Origin: an uncultured Clostridia bacterium
Lineage (GTDB): Bacteria; Bacillota; Clostridia; Christensenellales; Borkfalkiaceae
Assembly: GCA_934271255.1 (NCBI GenBank)
Contig: CAKQQS010000005.1
Location: 1 to 64,000, forward strand
Direction of reading: 5' to 3'
DNA length: 64,000 nucleotides
The notes below the pieces were generated by a model. It saw only the letters and a program-made list of their open reading frames with translations, was not told where the DNA came from and ran no database searches. Of the stretch, positions 35,325-45,665 are shown in pieces. The translations under genes and the position numbers were made by a program. Each line of letters starts with the position of its first letter. Position 1 is the stretch's first letter.

Positions 35325-37796
35325 TTAAAACTCGAAATAATTAGTTCCGCATTCCAACGGAAGTATAGTCTTTCCCCGATTTAACGAAAGCGTCCCTTTC
35401 GTTCCGAACGGAATCGTGATTTTGTAACTTATCTTTCCGTCTTTCTTCTCCCACTCGGACGAAATTATTCCCCTTACCGTTTTAACGCTTGCTTTGACGT
35501 GAGTAAGGCTGTTGTCCGTTTGCGGTCTTATCGTAACGGAGTTGCACGCGTACGCGTCGTCGTTGACGTTTATGCCCGCAAGACAGTTGTAAAATACCCC
35601 GTCGTAAGCGGAAAACATGGGGTGGTCGAACGAGTGCATTTCGCACTGCATTTCCTTTTCCCAACGTTCCCACACGGTGGTTGCTCCGCATTCGAGCATA
35701 TACCCCCAGCCCGGATATTCTTTGTTTGTCAAAACTTTGATTACCGTGTCCGAATACCCGTTTTCCGCAAGGGCGTAAAGAACGTGTTTATATCCTTGGT
35801 TTCCGCAAGTCAGATGATAGTTTTCCTTTACCACGTCGTCGTTTATTTGCCTGACGAGTTCGGGAATTATTTCTTTGCTTGCAAGCCCGAAGGATACGGC
35901 GATTGCGTTAGCCGTCTGACTGCCGTTTTCGTAACGATTGTTTTCCTTATCGTAGAACTTTTCGTTTATCGCTTTCGCGCTTTCTTCCGCAACGTCTTCG
36001 TATTTAATCACGTCGAGAGGATAACCGAACACGCGGGCAAGTTTAGACAATAGTTTGATTTGCCAGTAAACGTACGCCGACGAAATGTATTCGCTGGATA
36101 CTCTCGTTCTCATATACTTTTCGGGCATTACCCAGTCGCCGTAATAAGAATATCCCACGATATAGTTTTCCGATTTGGAAATAAGAAAATCCACCCAGTT
36201 TTTACACGAAAAATAACTTTCGCGCACAAGCGCGGTATCTCCGTAAAACCGATGAGCGTTAAGGGCGAACACGAGCATTGCCGCGCAAACGGGGTCTGCG
36301 GGAGTCGTTCCGCCGATGAACGGCGCGGTGTCCGCTATTTCGCCCGTTTCCGTCTGAGTGTCCATAAAATCGTAAACGCATTTCCGCAACGTTTTCGCCA
36401 AATCGAAATTGTTGATGTTCTGATATATTCTCGAAGACAAGTCGTTCAGCCACATTAACCTTTCGTCCCGTTGCGGGCAGTCCGTCATTATCGAATGTAA
36501 GTTGTTTTTTTCCGTCATTACGGCGATTTCGTGTAACTTATCGACCGTTTCGTCGGAACAAGTAAAGGAGCCGACTTCTTCGACGGAAGTGTAAACGTGT
36601 TCGGCGACTATTCTTATTATCTTCGCCTTGCCTTCGATTTTAATTTGCACGTATCTGAAACCGTGATACGTGAAAGACGGGCGGTAATCTTCTTTGCCGT
36701 TCCCCGACAAAACGTAAACGTCCGTACAAGCCGCGCTTCTTAAATTGAGCATGTTTACGCTGCCGTCTTCCTTTACGTCTTCGGCAAACTTCATTACGAT
36801 TTTCGTTCCCCTGTCGCCTTGTACTCTTATATTAACCCAACCCGCAAGGTTTTGTCCGAAATCGTACACCGTTTCGCCGTTGTCTAATACTTTCGCGCTT
36901 TTAACGCCGAAAGCCCCGTTTATTTTTATAGGTTCTATTACGTCGGGAACGAGTTCGGCGCGTTCTTTAAGGGCGCGGAAAGTAAACAGCCAGCCGTTGT
37001 CCCATCTCGGAAAAACGCCGTCGGGTTCTTTCCATTTGCCGAGTTTTTCATCTATTCGCGCGTCGTACGTTTCGCCCTGATACACGCCGTCGTTTATGAT
37101 GCAACCCGCCGTTTGCCACCATTTACCGTCGACGTCCGTGTGGTCTTCAAACACTTCTCCGTCCGCGTAGTCAATGTATATCTGTGCAAGCATTATTCGT
37201 TTACCGTACCAACCGTGTCCCATATGAACGGCGATACAGTTCTTGCCCGATTTCAAAAACTTTTCGATAGGATACGTTACGTAACATATACGTTTGGTAT
37301 AATCCGTTTGCGACGGCGCGAGTTTTCTGTCGTCCGCCTTTTGTCCGTTTATGAATAATTCGTGATACCCGAGCGCGACCAAATAAACTCTCGCTCTTAA
37401 AATCTCTTTTTCTTTAACGAAAAACTCTTCTCTTATTATAAGGCTGTTGGCGTTAAACTCGGCGTTGGTGCCTACCCACGCTCCGCGCCATTCCTTTTTG
37501 TCCGTGATGCCCGTTTCAAAAAAGCCTTCGCCTTTTTCCGTTCCGCCGTCCGAATACCCGACCGTCAACGAAAGATTTACTTTTTGTCTGGATTTAAGTC
37601 GTTTGCCGTCGTATTCGATACCAACGCTTTCTTCCGAGAAAACTTTGCCGCTTTCCCATAGTGTTTCTCTCGTGTACGCGTCGACGGCGGTTATTTCGTA
37701 GTATTCTTGTTTCTTGTCGTTCACCCACGAAAAGCGGGGGTTGGAATCGTGTATACCGATAGGATTTATCGTATAGTTTGTTTTTATAGTCTTCAT
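35325..37796 (-). CDS. Alpha-L-rhamnosidase, GH78 (second copy)
   Basis: The 823-residue cytoplasmic protein has N-terminal beta domains (Bac_rhamnosid_N type, ARVYLVALGYHELFINGQKA near 145), then the (alpha/alpha)6 barrel with DCPQRDERLMWLNDLSSRIYQN near 442, the GH78 catalytic signature, and a C-terminal beta domain. It differs strongly from the 20351 enzyme, so the two probably act on different rhamnosides. It follows the permease gene by 2 bases in operon B, linking that importer to rhamnose-containing oligosaccharides. Confidence 0.92.
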   Translation of the reverse strand: MKTIKTNYTINPIGIHDSNPRFSWVNDKKQEYYEITAVDAYTRETLWESGKVFSEESVGIEYDGKRLKSRQKVNLSLTVGYSDGGTEKGEGFFETGITDKKEWRGAWVGTNAEFNANSLIIREEFFVKEKEILRARVYLVALGYHELFINGQKADDRKLAPSQTDYTKRICYVTYPIEKFLKSGKNCIAVHMGHGWYGKRIMLAQIYIDYADGEVFEDHTDVDGKWWQTAGCIINDGVYQGETYDARIDEKLGKWKEPDGVFPRWDNGWLFTFRALKERAELVPDVIEPIKINGAFGVKSAKVLDNGETVYDFGQNLAGWVNIRVQGDRGTKIVMKFAEDVKEDGSVNMLNLRSAACTDVYVLSGNGKEDYRPSFTYHGFRYVQIKIEGKAKIIRIVAEHVYTSVEEVGSFTCSDETVDKLHEIAVMTEKNNLHSIMTDCPQRDERLMWLNDLSSRIYQNINNFDLAKTLRKCVYDFMDTQTETGEIADTAPFIGGTTPADPVCAAMLVFALNAHRFYGDTALVRESYFSCKNWVDFLISKSENYIVGYSYYGDWVMPEKYMRTRVSSEYISSAYVYWQIKLLSKLARVFGYPLDVIKYEDVAEESAKAINEKFYDKENNRYENGSQTANAIAVSFGLASKEIIPELVRQINDDVVKENYHLTCGNQGYKHVLYALAENGYSDTVIKVLTNKEYPGWGYMLECGATTVWERWEKEMQCEMHSFDHPMFSAYDGVFYNCLAGINVNDDAYACNSVTIRPQTDNSLTHVKASVKTVRGIISSEWEKKDGKISYKITIPFGTKGTLSLNRGKTILPLECGTNYFEF

Positions 37797-37798
37797 TT

Positions 37799-38668
37799 TT
37801 ATCCTTTTATGCCTCCTATTTTAACGCCGCCTATCATTTGTTTCTGGAAGCAGAAAAACAAAATCGCGGGAAATATCGTCATACATACCGCCATTGCCAT
37901 TTTGACGTTCGTCAATAAACTTGCGTCGCCCGACGCGCCGAAATGGTAATAAAACGCTACCGCTACCGTGAACTTCGCGTCCGATTTTAAGTAAATAAGC
38001 GGACCTTGAAAGTCGTTCCATTTGGCGATTGCCATACCTATACCGATATACACGCATACGTTGAAACATAACGGCATCATAATTTTCCAAAATATTTGCC
38101 AAAGGTTCGCTCCGTCTATTCTTGCGGCGTTGTCGAACTCCTTGGGCAACGCTCTCATAAACTGAACAATAAGGAATATCTGCATACCGCTTCCGCCGAA
38201 AAACGCGCCGATAAACTGCGAAGCGAGTTTGTCGTAAAGCCCGAAGTCCCTGAAAAGAATGTATTGCGGAACTTGTAATACGGAAGACGGAATCATGCTC
38301 GTCGCCAAAATCAACGCGAATATTCCGTTTCTTCCTTTAAACCTTGCCCGTGCGAGCGGATACGCGACGAAACAACTCGTCAGCGGTACGAAAACCGCGT
38401 TTATGATAACTACGATAAACGAATTGAAAAAGTATTTAAAGTAATCGGCGAGCTGAATATAATTCCGAAAGGTCGGTTTGCTCGGAAAAAGTTTTATAAC
38501 GCTTGCGTTTATGTCCGTAATCGACATAAAACTTTTTGATACCATAAACAAATACGGAAACAACAATATCGCAAGCAATACTACGGACACGGCGTATCTT
38601 ACGACGTATTCCGTTACGTTTTTTCTTTTCACCGTCTTTTTGTAATCTTTTATAACAGCGTTGTCCAT
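37799..38668 (-). CDS. ABC sugar permease, MalG type
   Basis: The 289-residue protein has six membrane helices and the EAA-type loop FDNAARIDGANLWQIFWKIMMP near 186. The ATG at 38668 overlaps the upstream stop as TGATG; an earlier in-frame start would add a 28-residue non-membrane extension inside the upstream gene and is rejected. It is part of the operon B importer. Confidence 0.92.
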   Translation of the reverse strand: MDNAVIKDYKKTVKRKNVTEYVVRYAVSVVLLAILLFPYLFMVSKSFMSITDINASVIKLFPSKPTFRNYIQLADYFKYFFNSFIVVIINAVFVPLTSCFVAYPLARARFKGRNGIFALILATSMIPSSVLQVPQYILFRDFGLYDKLASQFIGAFFGGSGMQIFLIVQFMRALPKEFDNAARIDGANLWQIFWKIMMPLCFNVCVYIGIGMAIAKWNDFQGPLIYLKSDAKFTVAVAFYYHFGASGDASLLTNVKMAMAVCMTIFPAILFFCFQKQMIGGVKIGGIKG

Positions 38669-39609
38669 CAGTTTTCGTCTCCGTAAAATACCCAGCGGCT
38701 CGTTTTGAACATAATCGCGATAAAGCACGCTATAAACAAGAACAATATCCACGCCATAGCGCAGGCGAACCCGTACTCGTTTTTAGTCCCCGCAAACGCC
38801 GTGCAGTATATTCGTACCGAAACGAAATCCATCGCCCCGTTGATACCGCGACCTACGTATGCGTAACTGTCGAACACTTGCAGACACCCTATAACGGCGC
38901 ATATCACGTTGTAAAAAATAATGGGTGTAGTCATGGGAATCGTAAGTTTGAACAACTTGACGAACGCGTTCGCGCCGTCTATGTCGGACGCTTCGTAAAT
39001 CTCCGTGCTTATGTTTTTCAGCGCGGCGAGCCATATTATCATTCCGCCGCCTATACCCCACTGCGAAGTTATCAGAAACGTTATGAACTGAGTCTTTTCC
39101 GCGCTGTAAAAGGTAAGGTTTTTCAGATGAAGGTTAGTCAGCATTTGGTTTACGATACCGCCTGCGGAAGTGCTGCTGTACGCAAGCATATCCATCCAGA
39201 CTTGCCCGAAAGCAATGCTCGGAATAAGTACGGGCAGATAAAACAACAGCCTTAACGCTTTAACCCCTTTTATTTCTTTTTTCAGAAACAGCGCGAGCGA
39301 ATACGACAACACGAGATTTAACGGAATGGACGTCGCCGCGTAAAGAAAAGTAAGTCCGAAAGATTTTGCGATGTCCTTTCCGTATCCGTATTTTGAAAAA
39401 TCAAATATTTTTTTGTATTGAAACAAGCCCGTTTCTTTATAAAAACTTCCGTTGAAGTCCGTAAACGAATATACGAGCGACATTATCAGCGGATAGGCTA
39501 CGAATATAGCGAACCCCAGAACGAACGGCGTTAAAAATAAATAATAGCCGTATTCTTTGGATAACCATCGCGTAAACTTGTTTCCTTTTGTCAACCTTGC
39601 GTTTTGCAT
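38668..39609 (-). CDS. ABC sugar permease, MalF/UgpA type
   Basis: The 313-residue protein has six membrane helices and the loop EASDIDGANAFVKLFKLTIP near 213. It is 5 bases from the solute-binding gene and overlaps the next permease. Confidence 0.93.
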   Translation of the reverse strand: MQNARLTKGNKFTRWLSKEYGYYLFLTPFVLGFAIFVAYPLIMSLVYSFTDFNGSFYKETGLFQYKKIFDFSKYGYGKDIAKSFGLTFLYAATSIPLNLVLSYSLALFLKKEIKGVKALRLLFYLPVLIPSIAFGQVWMDMLAYSSTSAGGIVNQMLTNLHLKNLTFYSAEKTQFITFLITSQWGIGGGMIIWLAALKNISTEIYEASDIDGANAFVKLFKLTIPMTTPIIFYNVICAVIGCLQVFDSYAYVGRGINGAMDFVSVRIYCTAFAGTKNEYGFACAMAWILFLFIACFIAIMFKTSRWVFYGDEN

Positions 39610-39614
39610 AGCGT

Positions 39615-41066
39615 TTATTTGTTTTGCTCCCTTGCGATATAACGAGCGATAAGCCCTGCTTGATTTTCTATCGCGTCGGCGATTTCCGCGTTTGATTTCG
39701 CGTCGTCAATCGTTGCGAATATGCTTTGTATACACGTCAATACGTCGCTTTGAATGTTGTTGGGTATATACTTATAAAAATCTCTCGTCGAAGTGAACGG
39801 AGAGTTCGCTCCGCCCGACATATACACGAACGCGTCGTTATCGAACGCGCTGCCCAGATTGTCGTGCGTGTACGTTCTCCACGTAGCGTTTTCGTCGGCA
39901 ACGAGCGATTTAAGTACGGGTACGCAGTTGCCCGTTGCGGAGAATGCGTTCTGCCCTTCCTGCGATACCACGAACTTTAAGAACAACCACGCCGCCGTTT
40001 TGTTTTCCGCGTGTTTGTACATTCCGTAACCCGAAGAACCGCCGCCTACCGCGTAACGCGTTCCGAACTGCGGAATAGCCGTAACGCCCAGACTTTTAAC
40101 GCCTTTTACCTGTTTCGTAGACGTCAACAAATCGGAAAGGCACGCCCGTGCCTGAAAATAAATCGCGGATTGTTGCATTCTGAAATTAACGCCCGAATTC
40201 GTCGTCTGACATTTTTCTATATACCCTAAATCTTTCATTTGTTTCCAAAAATACAACGCGTTTTTGGTTTCCTGACTATTGAGTACGCATTCGGATTTGT
40301 CGTTGATGACTTCTCCGCCGAATTGTTTGACGAGCGGCCAGCACCACGAGTCCCAGCAACTGTTTACGTCTACCAGATATTTGACCGCCGTCTTATAAGG
40401 AACGCCGTATCCGTTGGTAGCGGTACTTGCTGCAATGCCCGTTTTAAGGTTTGCCAGCATACTCATAAACTCGTCTTTGCTCATTTTCGCGGTCGGATAC
40501 TCAACCCCCGCCGCGTCGAATATTTCCTGATTGAAATACATTACGACCTGATTGTAATCTCTCGGCATCAGATAAAGCGTATCGCCTATTTTCGATACCG
40601 AAACGGCCTCGTCCATAAGTTCGGCAATATCGAACGCTTTGTCTTTTTCTATAATTTTGCTCAACGGGAAAATCATATCTACGTCGTAAAGCACGTCGAT
40701 ATGATCCTGCGCGAACCAGAAAACGTCTTCCATCGCGCCGTAGTCCTTTTTCGCGTAAGCGTAACTCGCGTTGTTTTTAATCGTGCCGTAATACGCGTCA
40801 AGCGGATATTCGTTGACTTTAACGCTTATATACGGATATTTTTCGTTGAACGCTTTGACGAGCGCGTTTATCGTGTTCGTTTCGCTTTCCTGTTTGGAAA
40901 TCGCTATTTTCAAACTGCCCTGATAATTATACCCCGCGTTAAAATCGATGCTGTTTACCGCTTCGGTTATCTCTTTGTCGTCCGAACCGCCGCCTTTCTT
41001 CATACACGCGCAGCAAAAAGTTACAGACATAACGAGCGTTATGATCAACCATATTATTTTTTTCAT
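39615..41066 (-). CDS. Extracellular solute-binding lipoprotein, family 1
   Basis: The 483-residue protein has a lipoprotein signal (TFCCAC) and a family-1 fold of usual length, with GSLKIAISKQESETNTINALVKAFNEKYP at the start of the mature part. It delivers oligosaccharides to the two permeases downstream. An AAGGAG site precedes the ATG. The 67-base gap to the surface gene holds no obvious promoter, so it is part of the lacI-led operon. Confidence 0.92.
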   Translation of the reverse strand: MKKIIWLIITLVMSVTFCCACMKKGGGSDDKEITEAVNSIDFNAGYNYQGSLKIAISKQESETNTINALVKAFNEKYPYISVKVNEYPLDAYYGTIKNNASYAYAKKDYGAMEDVFWFAQDHIDVLYDVDMIFPLSKIIEKDKAFDIAELMDEAVSVSKIGDTLYLMPRDYNQVVMYFNQEIFDAAGVEYPTAKMSKDEFMSMLANLKTGIAASTATNGYGVPYKTAVKYLVDVNSCWDSWCWPLVKQFGGEVINDKSECVLNSQETKNALYFWKQMKDLGYIEKCQTTNSGVNFRMQQSAIYFQARACLSDLLTSTKQVKGVKSLGVTAIPQFGTRYAVGGGSSGYGMYKHAENKTAAWLFLKFVVSQEGQNAFSATGNCVPVLKSLVADENATWRTYTHDNLGSAFDNDAFVYMSGGANSPFTSTRDFYKYIPNNIQSDVLTCIQSIFATIDDAKSNAEIADAIENQAGLIARYIAREQNK

Positions 41067-41133
41067 ACCGGTCTCCTTTTAAGTTAAGTCGACGGGGGCG
41101 AAATCGCCTTGCTCCGCCCCGCGCCTATAAAAA

Positions 41134-44100
41134 TTATTTATTCTTTTTTTTCAGTACGACGAACGCGCACGCGGCTATCGTTATAGCGACGCACGTTCCG
41201 AAGCCTGCCGAACCGCACCCTTTCTTCGTAACCTTTTCCGCTTTCCATTTCGCGTATACCGTTACGTCGCCCTTGACGGCGTCTCTGAAATTGTAAAGAT
41301 TAGTACATTCTTCGTCGGTATACCAGCCGTCGAAAATATACCCTTTCTTAACGGGGTTTGCGGGTTTGAAGAACATGTCGCCTTCGCACGCCGATTGCGG
41401 GTTGATAACCGATCCGCCTTTCGTGTCGAACGTAATCTTATATTCTTTGCCGACGACAGCCGTAATCTCTTCGTCGCCCCAGCCTTTGTAAACCACTATC
41501 GAGTCCGAGCCGTCGAGTTCGTACTCTTCCGAGCCGACCATAACCGACTTAACCGTATAGCCTTGTTCCGCCGTAACGGTTACCGCTATTTTTTCTTTGA
41601 AACCCGTTTCGCCAGACTTGTCGGTCGTAATCGTTCCGTGTTCGGGCTGAACGACGGTAAGATTGCCCTTTTGGGAAACGAGCGAACGGATATATTGAGT
41701 CGAACCGCTCGTCGATACGGACACATACGCGTACCCGCCGATAAAGTCGCTTCTCTTTATTCCTTTCAGGTCAGAGAACTGTTCGCCGTTTATCTTGGCG
41801 TAATTTTCCGTACCGTCTTCGCTTATATAAATCGTAATATAGAATCTGTCTTCTTCAAAAGGTTGTTCTTTCGTTTCGTCCGCAAACTTTTCGCTTAGTT
41901 TACCCGAAAGCATATCTTGCATTTTGCCGAAGTTTTCCGCCGTTTTAACCGTTTCCGTCTGTATTAAGACTTTCGCGGCGGACAAGTCCGAATAACCGCC
42001 TTTAAGCGCTTTTAAAAGTCCGTCGTACAACGCGAATCTTATTTTACCCGAAACGGCGTTGTTCTGATAGTCCCAGTTTCTCGCGCTCCATTTTATCGTT
42101 ATTTCCTTACTTACGTCCAACTTCAATAAGTTCGTTATCGCGCCCGAATAGCAAAGCAGGAATCCCGTTTCGTCGTCGTAAGTATAGAAAGACGTGTCGT
42201 GCTGATAACTGCCGTAATAAGAGTCTATTATTTCGTTGCCGCTTTCGTCGACGAAAGAGTCGCCTATATCCCACGCGGTGTAGTTTTTATCCCAACCGTT
42301 TTCGTCCGTATCTATTTCGTACGGATAGTTTTTATCTACTACGCCGTGCAATTTATGATACAACGCGATTTCTTGTTCGTACCATTTTAAAGTGAGTTCC
42401 AAATCTCTCGTTACGGGAGCGGTTATATCGAAGTCGTCGCCTTTTTCGTCAACGTAAGAAAACGCAAAGCCGTACTCGTTAAAGTAGGTAGGCGAACCGT
42501 AAAGAGTATCGCCGTCCTTAACTTCCGTCGCAAGATACTCGTAGTTGCCCGTTGCGGATTTTATCGTTACGGTGTGGTAGGTCGCGCCGTTTTGTTTATA
42601 CGCGGCGTATATCGTTACGTCTTTTTCTATCGTCGAATTAAAGTCGTATTTGACGGTAAGAGAAGCGTCCGTATAATACCCGTCGAAAGTGTATCCGTCG
42701 ATTTCGGGAGCAACGGGTTGTTCTATTTTTCCGCCGACGAAAACGGTTTGCGTCTTTTCAAAAACCGGCGTAACCGATTTGAAAGTTACTTTCGCCGTAG
42801 CAGTCGATTGCGTTACTTTAAGTTTGAACTGGTTAGTGTTCAAAGACATAAGTTGCAAGTACGCGTTGTCCGTTACGAAATCGCTTCTTTTTACGTTTAC
42901 GTCGCAAATCTTCTTTCCGTTTACCGCAACGAAACTTTCAGCCGCGTTTTCGCCTATATATATAGAAATTAAAGCGAACTTTTCCGCGCTGTCGCCCTGA
43001 TATGAAATATAATCTAGCGCGTCGCTTACGTAAGAACCTATCTGCAATTTGTTGTAATACGCGCTTGCGGGCGTCGAGTCGTTGCCTTTAACGGTGCTTC
43101 CGTATATCGGCAACTTGTTGCCGAACGCGGGATTCCAACCGTTTACGTCCGCCGCCCAAATCTGTTCTAAACTGTCAAACAACCCGAACACGAAATCGCC
43201 TTCCATATTCCATGACTTTTCGCTGTTCATCGCAAGTCTTATATTGATGAGTTTGGTAAGGTCGAGAGCCGTTCCGCACGTTACGTATCTTACGCCGTCA
43301 AGTACGAAAACAGTTCCGTCCGACAACACTTTCGTGCAGTTAGCCACGCTGTACATACCGTACGCCTTGGATATAAGTTCGTCGTCGTTTTCGTCGTAAT
43401 AAGTCGTTTCGTTCTGGTTTGCGGTAATTCCGTTTTCGTCGTACGGGAGTTCTATCGGTCCTCTTACGTCGTAAACGTCCGTCGGCGATTTTTCGTAAAC
43501 GATTTTTAAAGTCAAATCTTCGGTTACGGGCGTATTTACGTCGTATTCGCCGTCGCCGAGATACAATTTAGCGTTGTATCCTTTTACGTTAAACCCGTCG
43601 GGAAGAGTCAAAACCGAGCCCTTGTCGACGCCCACGTCTACCGACGTTCCTTTTCTTTCGTCGATAATCGTTACGGTATAATCGCTCGCTCCCGCAATCG
43701 CTTCCTGCGTTATCGATATTTCAAATTCGAGTACGCCCGCTATTCCGACCTGCAAATACGCGCCTTCGGTAAAGTCGCTTCTCGAAACGTCAGGCGAAGT
43801 AACTTTTTCGCCGCCGAAATTAACGTACGTTTCGGCAGCCGTTTCGCCGATATAAAACTCTAATTCGCCGTAACCCGTTTTGTTGTAATTTACCGTGTTC
43901 GTCGAGTTTACTCCGTTTACGCATATTCTGTTGACGAGATGCCCGTAATTTGCGTATTCTTTATCCGTTTCGTCGTAATTCGCTCCCCACATGTTTATTT
44001 TAACGCCCGCGGTGTTCAGATTCCACGAGTCAGAACCCGCCTTATACGCGTTTTCAAGCCCGTCGACGACACCGAAAACGAACCACGAACGATTCGACCA

Positions 44101-44454
44101 GTTGGGGTTGAGTTTGAACCTTATTTTAGTTTTTTTGGTAAGGTCGAGTTTGTTGGCGTTTACGTTGTTGCCGTACGCAAGAACGAACGTCGAAGTGTTG
44201 CCGTTGACGAAATGGCATCCGCCCGCCGCATTGTAAGAACCGAATTGCGAACTTATAACGACGGTACCGTTTTCGTCTTTATACGTCGAACCCGGCTCGT
44301 TTTTGTGCCACCCGTTTTCGTCAAGTTGCGCAACGAATTTGTTGCCTTCGTCGTCCTTGTATTCCTTGCCCGCGTCCGCCGTAGCGGTAACGACTCCGAC
44401 GCTTAAACAGCACAGGACAAGACACGCCAAAAACGCTGTTAGTATTTTTCTCAT
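41134..44454 (-). CDS. Giant secreted surface protein with InlB-type repeats and GCG-type anchor
   Basis: The 1106-residue protein has a signal peptide (1-27). Three related beta modules of roughly 220-240 residues follow (about 30-260, 335-560, 685-925; each has a 'DENGW.K' opening and a later 'Y..IGE/SE..FA.VNG' strand). They are separated by Listeria-Bacteroides (InlB/Flg_new) repeats near 570-630 (GYTFDGYYTD) and 1030-1075 (GYIFDGWYTD). It ends KKGCGSAGFG, a hydrophobic helix and LKKKNK. A glycan-binding scaffold is the probable role. It is 37 bases after lacI and directly ahead of the importer genes. Confidence 0.8.
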   Translation of the reverse strand: MRKILTAFLACLVLCCLSVGVVTATADAGKEYKDDEGNKFVAQLDENGWHKNEPGSTYKDENGTVVISSQFGSYNAAGGCHFVNGNTSTFVLAYGNNVNANKLDLTKKTKIRFKLNPNWSNRSWFVFGVVDGLENAYKAGSDSWNLNTAGVKINMWGANYDETDKEYANYGHLVNRICVNGVNSTNTVNYNKTGYGELEFYIGETAAETYVNFGGEKVTSPDVSRSDFTEGAYLQVGIAGVLEFEISITQEAIAGASDYTVTIIDERKGTSVDVGVDKGSVLTLPDGFNVKGYNAKLYLGDGEYDVNTPVTEDLTLKIVYEKSPTDVYDVRGPIELPYDENGITANQNETTYYDENDDELISKAYGMYSVANCTKVLSDGTVFVLDGVRYVTCGTALDLTKLINIRLAMNSEKSWNMEGDFVFGLFDSLEQIWAADVNGWNPAFGNKLPIYGSTVKGNDSTPASAYYNKLQIGSYVSDALDYISYQGDSAEKFALISIYIGENAAESFVAVNGKKICDVNVKRSDFVTDNAYLQLMSLNTNQFKLKVTQSTATAKVTFKSVTPVFEKTQTVFVGGKIEQPVAPEIDGYTFDGYYTDASLTVKYDFNSTIEKDVTIYAAYKQNGATYHTVTIKSATGNYEYLATEVKDGDTLYGSPTYFNEYGFAFSYVDEKGDDFDITAPVTRDLELTLKWYEQEIALYHKLHGVVDKNYPYEIDTDENGWDKNYTAWDIGDSFVDESGNEIIDSYYGSYQHDTSFYTYDDETGFLLCYSGAITNLLKLDVSKEITIKWSARNWDYQNNAVSGKIRFALYDGLLKALKGGYSDLSAAKVLIQTETVKTAENFGKMQDMLSGKLSEKFADETKEQPFEEDRFYITIYISEDGTENYAKINGEQFSDLKGIKRSDFIGGYAYVSVSTSGSTQYIRSLVSQKGNLTVVQPEHGTITTDKSGETGFKEKIAVTVTAEQGYTVKSVMVGSEEYELDGSDSIVVYKGWGDEEITAVVGKEYKITFDTKGGSVINPQSACEGDMFFKPANPVKKGYIFDGWYTDEECTNLYNFRDAVKGDVTVYAKWKAEKVTKKGCGSAGFGTCVAITIAACAFVVLKKKNK

Positions 44455-44476
44455 TTTTTTGCCTCCTTATAAACAA

Positions 44477-44494
44477 TAACGATTGCCATCGTTA
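44477..44494. promoter_or_regulatory. Dyad between lacI and surface gene
   Basis: TAACGAT-TGCC-ATCGTTA is a perfect 7-bp dyad that overlaps the lacI stop. It could be an internal operator or an mRNA hairpin; its half-site resembles the ACGATA/TATCGT dyad before the GH29 gene but with different spacing. Confidence 0.4.
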
Positions 44495-45481
44495 CGTTAA
44501 ATCAGTTTTCGTGCTTTCTCTTTCGATGAAATCCGCGGTTATTTCGCTTATATACTTTTCCTTGTCGCCCGTAAGATATTCGACGTATCTTTTACCTTCT
44601 TTTTCGATATTGAGCGATATAGTCGAAATGGACGGGTTAAGCATTCCCGAAATCAAAATATTATCGAACCCCACCACCTTGACGTCCTGCGGGATTCTTT
44701 TGCCTTTTTTCTGCGCCGCCGTTATCGCTCCGAACGCCATCATATCGTTCAGGCACATAACCGCGTCTATATCTTTTTCCTTTTCGATAAGTTCCGTCAT
44801 TTTGGAATACCCGATGACGTAACTCTCGTCTTTCGGATAGTTGCCGTACATTATAGTATCTTCGCAAAACGGCAAGTTATTCGACTTTAAATAATGAGTA
44901 AAATAGCGTACGCGCGTGTCGTTTTCAAGCATTTCGCCGCTAATACCCGATATAAAATAAAAATGTTTCAGACCGCTTTCCGACATTTTGTCAAGCACGA
45001 TTTTCATCGCGTTTTCATAGTTGACGGTCATACAGAACAAATCCCTGCCGTGTCCGCCGTAAATGTATTTGATGCCGAGTTGCAAAAGTACGTCGATATA
45101 CTTTTCGGGGAAATGCGTGGAATAATTCAAAATACCCATTACCCTTATGCTTATAAGATTTTCAAGCACCTTGGAAACGTTTTCTTCGTCCGTTTTGACT
45201 ATCGTTACGAAAATACCCGATTTATACGCGTACTTTACCATTACGTCTACTACCTGCAAATAATACGGGTTTGAAAGATCGGGTACCAAAATCGCAATGG
45301 TTTTGTTGACGCCGTTAAACAAGGTGGAAGCGAGTCGGTTAGGAATATACCCCGTTTCTTTAATGACCGCTTCGATTTTTTCTCTCGTCTTTTTTGAAAC
45401 GTATCCGCTGTTGTTTATAACGCGGGTAACCGTCATTCCCGATACGCCCGCCCTTTCGGCAACTTCTTTTATAGTTATCAT
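44492..45481 (-). CDS. LacI-family transcriptional regulator
   Basis: The 329-residue protein has the LacI helix-turn-helix and hinge (ITIKEVAERAGVSGMTVTRVIN ... GYIPNRLASTL, residues 2-58), and a periplasmic-binding-protein-like effector domain (about 60-325, ILVPDLSNPYYLQVV, VVGFDNILISGMLNPSISTI). It is the first gene of operon B and has a canonical operator in its own promoter region, so it most likely represses itself and the whole operon until an imported sugar binds. Confidence 0.95.
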   Translation of the reverse strand: MITIKEVAERAGVSGMTVTRVINNSGYVSKKTREKIEAVIKETGYIPNRLASTLFNGVNKTIAILVPDLSNPYYLQVVDVMVKYAYKSGIFVTIVKTDEENVSKVLENLISIRVMGILNYSTHFPEKYIDVLLQLGIKYIYGGHGRDLFCMTVNYENAMKIVLDKMSESGLKHFYFISGISGEMLENDTRVRYFTHYLKSNNLPFCEDTIMYGNYPKDESYVIGYSKMTELIEKEKDIDAVMCLNDMMAFGAITAAQKKGKRIPQDVKVVGFDNILISGMLNPSISTISLNIEKEGKRYVEYLTGDKEKYISEITADFIERESTKTDLT

Positions 45482-45565
45482 CTTTTCTCCGTCAATTTCG
45501 TTAAAACGGGTTTACAAACCGCTGAAACCCGTCTATAAAAACCACCCTTAACAATCGCTTGCGTT

Positions 45566-45589
45566 AAATATGTTATCGGTAACATATTT
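45566..45589. promoter_or_regulatory. LacI-type operator
   Basis: AAATATGTTA-TCGG-TAACATATTT has perfect 10-bp arms and contains TGTTATCGGTAACA, matching the LacI/GalR consensus of a TGTTA half-site, central CG and TAACA. It lies just downstream of the promoter of the lacI-led operon. Confidence 0.88.
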
Positions 45590-45599
45590 TTATAATATT

Positions 45600-45628
45600 A
45601 GCATAACAGATTTTTTTACCCTTGTCAA
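45600..45628 (-). promoter_or_regulatory. Promoter of lacI and operon B
   Basis: On minus, TTGACA then a 17-base spacer and TATGCT are seen immediately upstream of the operator (approximate boundaries). Confidence 0.65.
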
Positions 45629-45665
45629 TACCTTTTTAAAAAATAGTTTAAAATATTTTTAAAGC

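Noticed and set aside
44477..44494. Rho-independent terminator between lacI and the surface gene
   Set aside because: The stem is only 7 bp, overlaps the stop codon and has no T run; it is listed as a dyad only.
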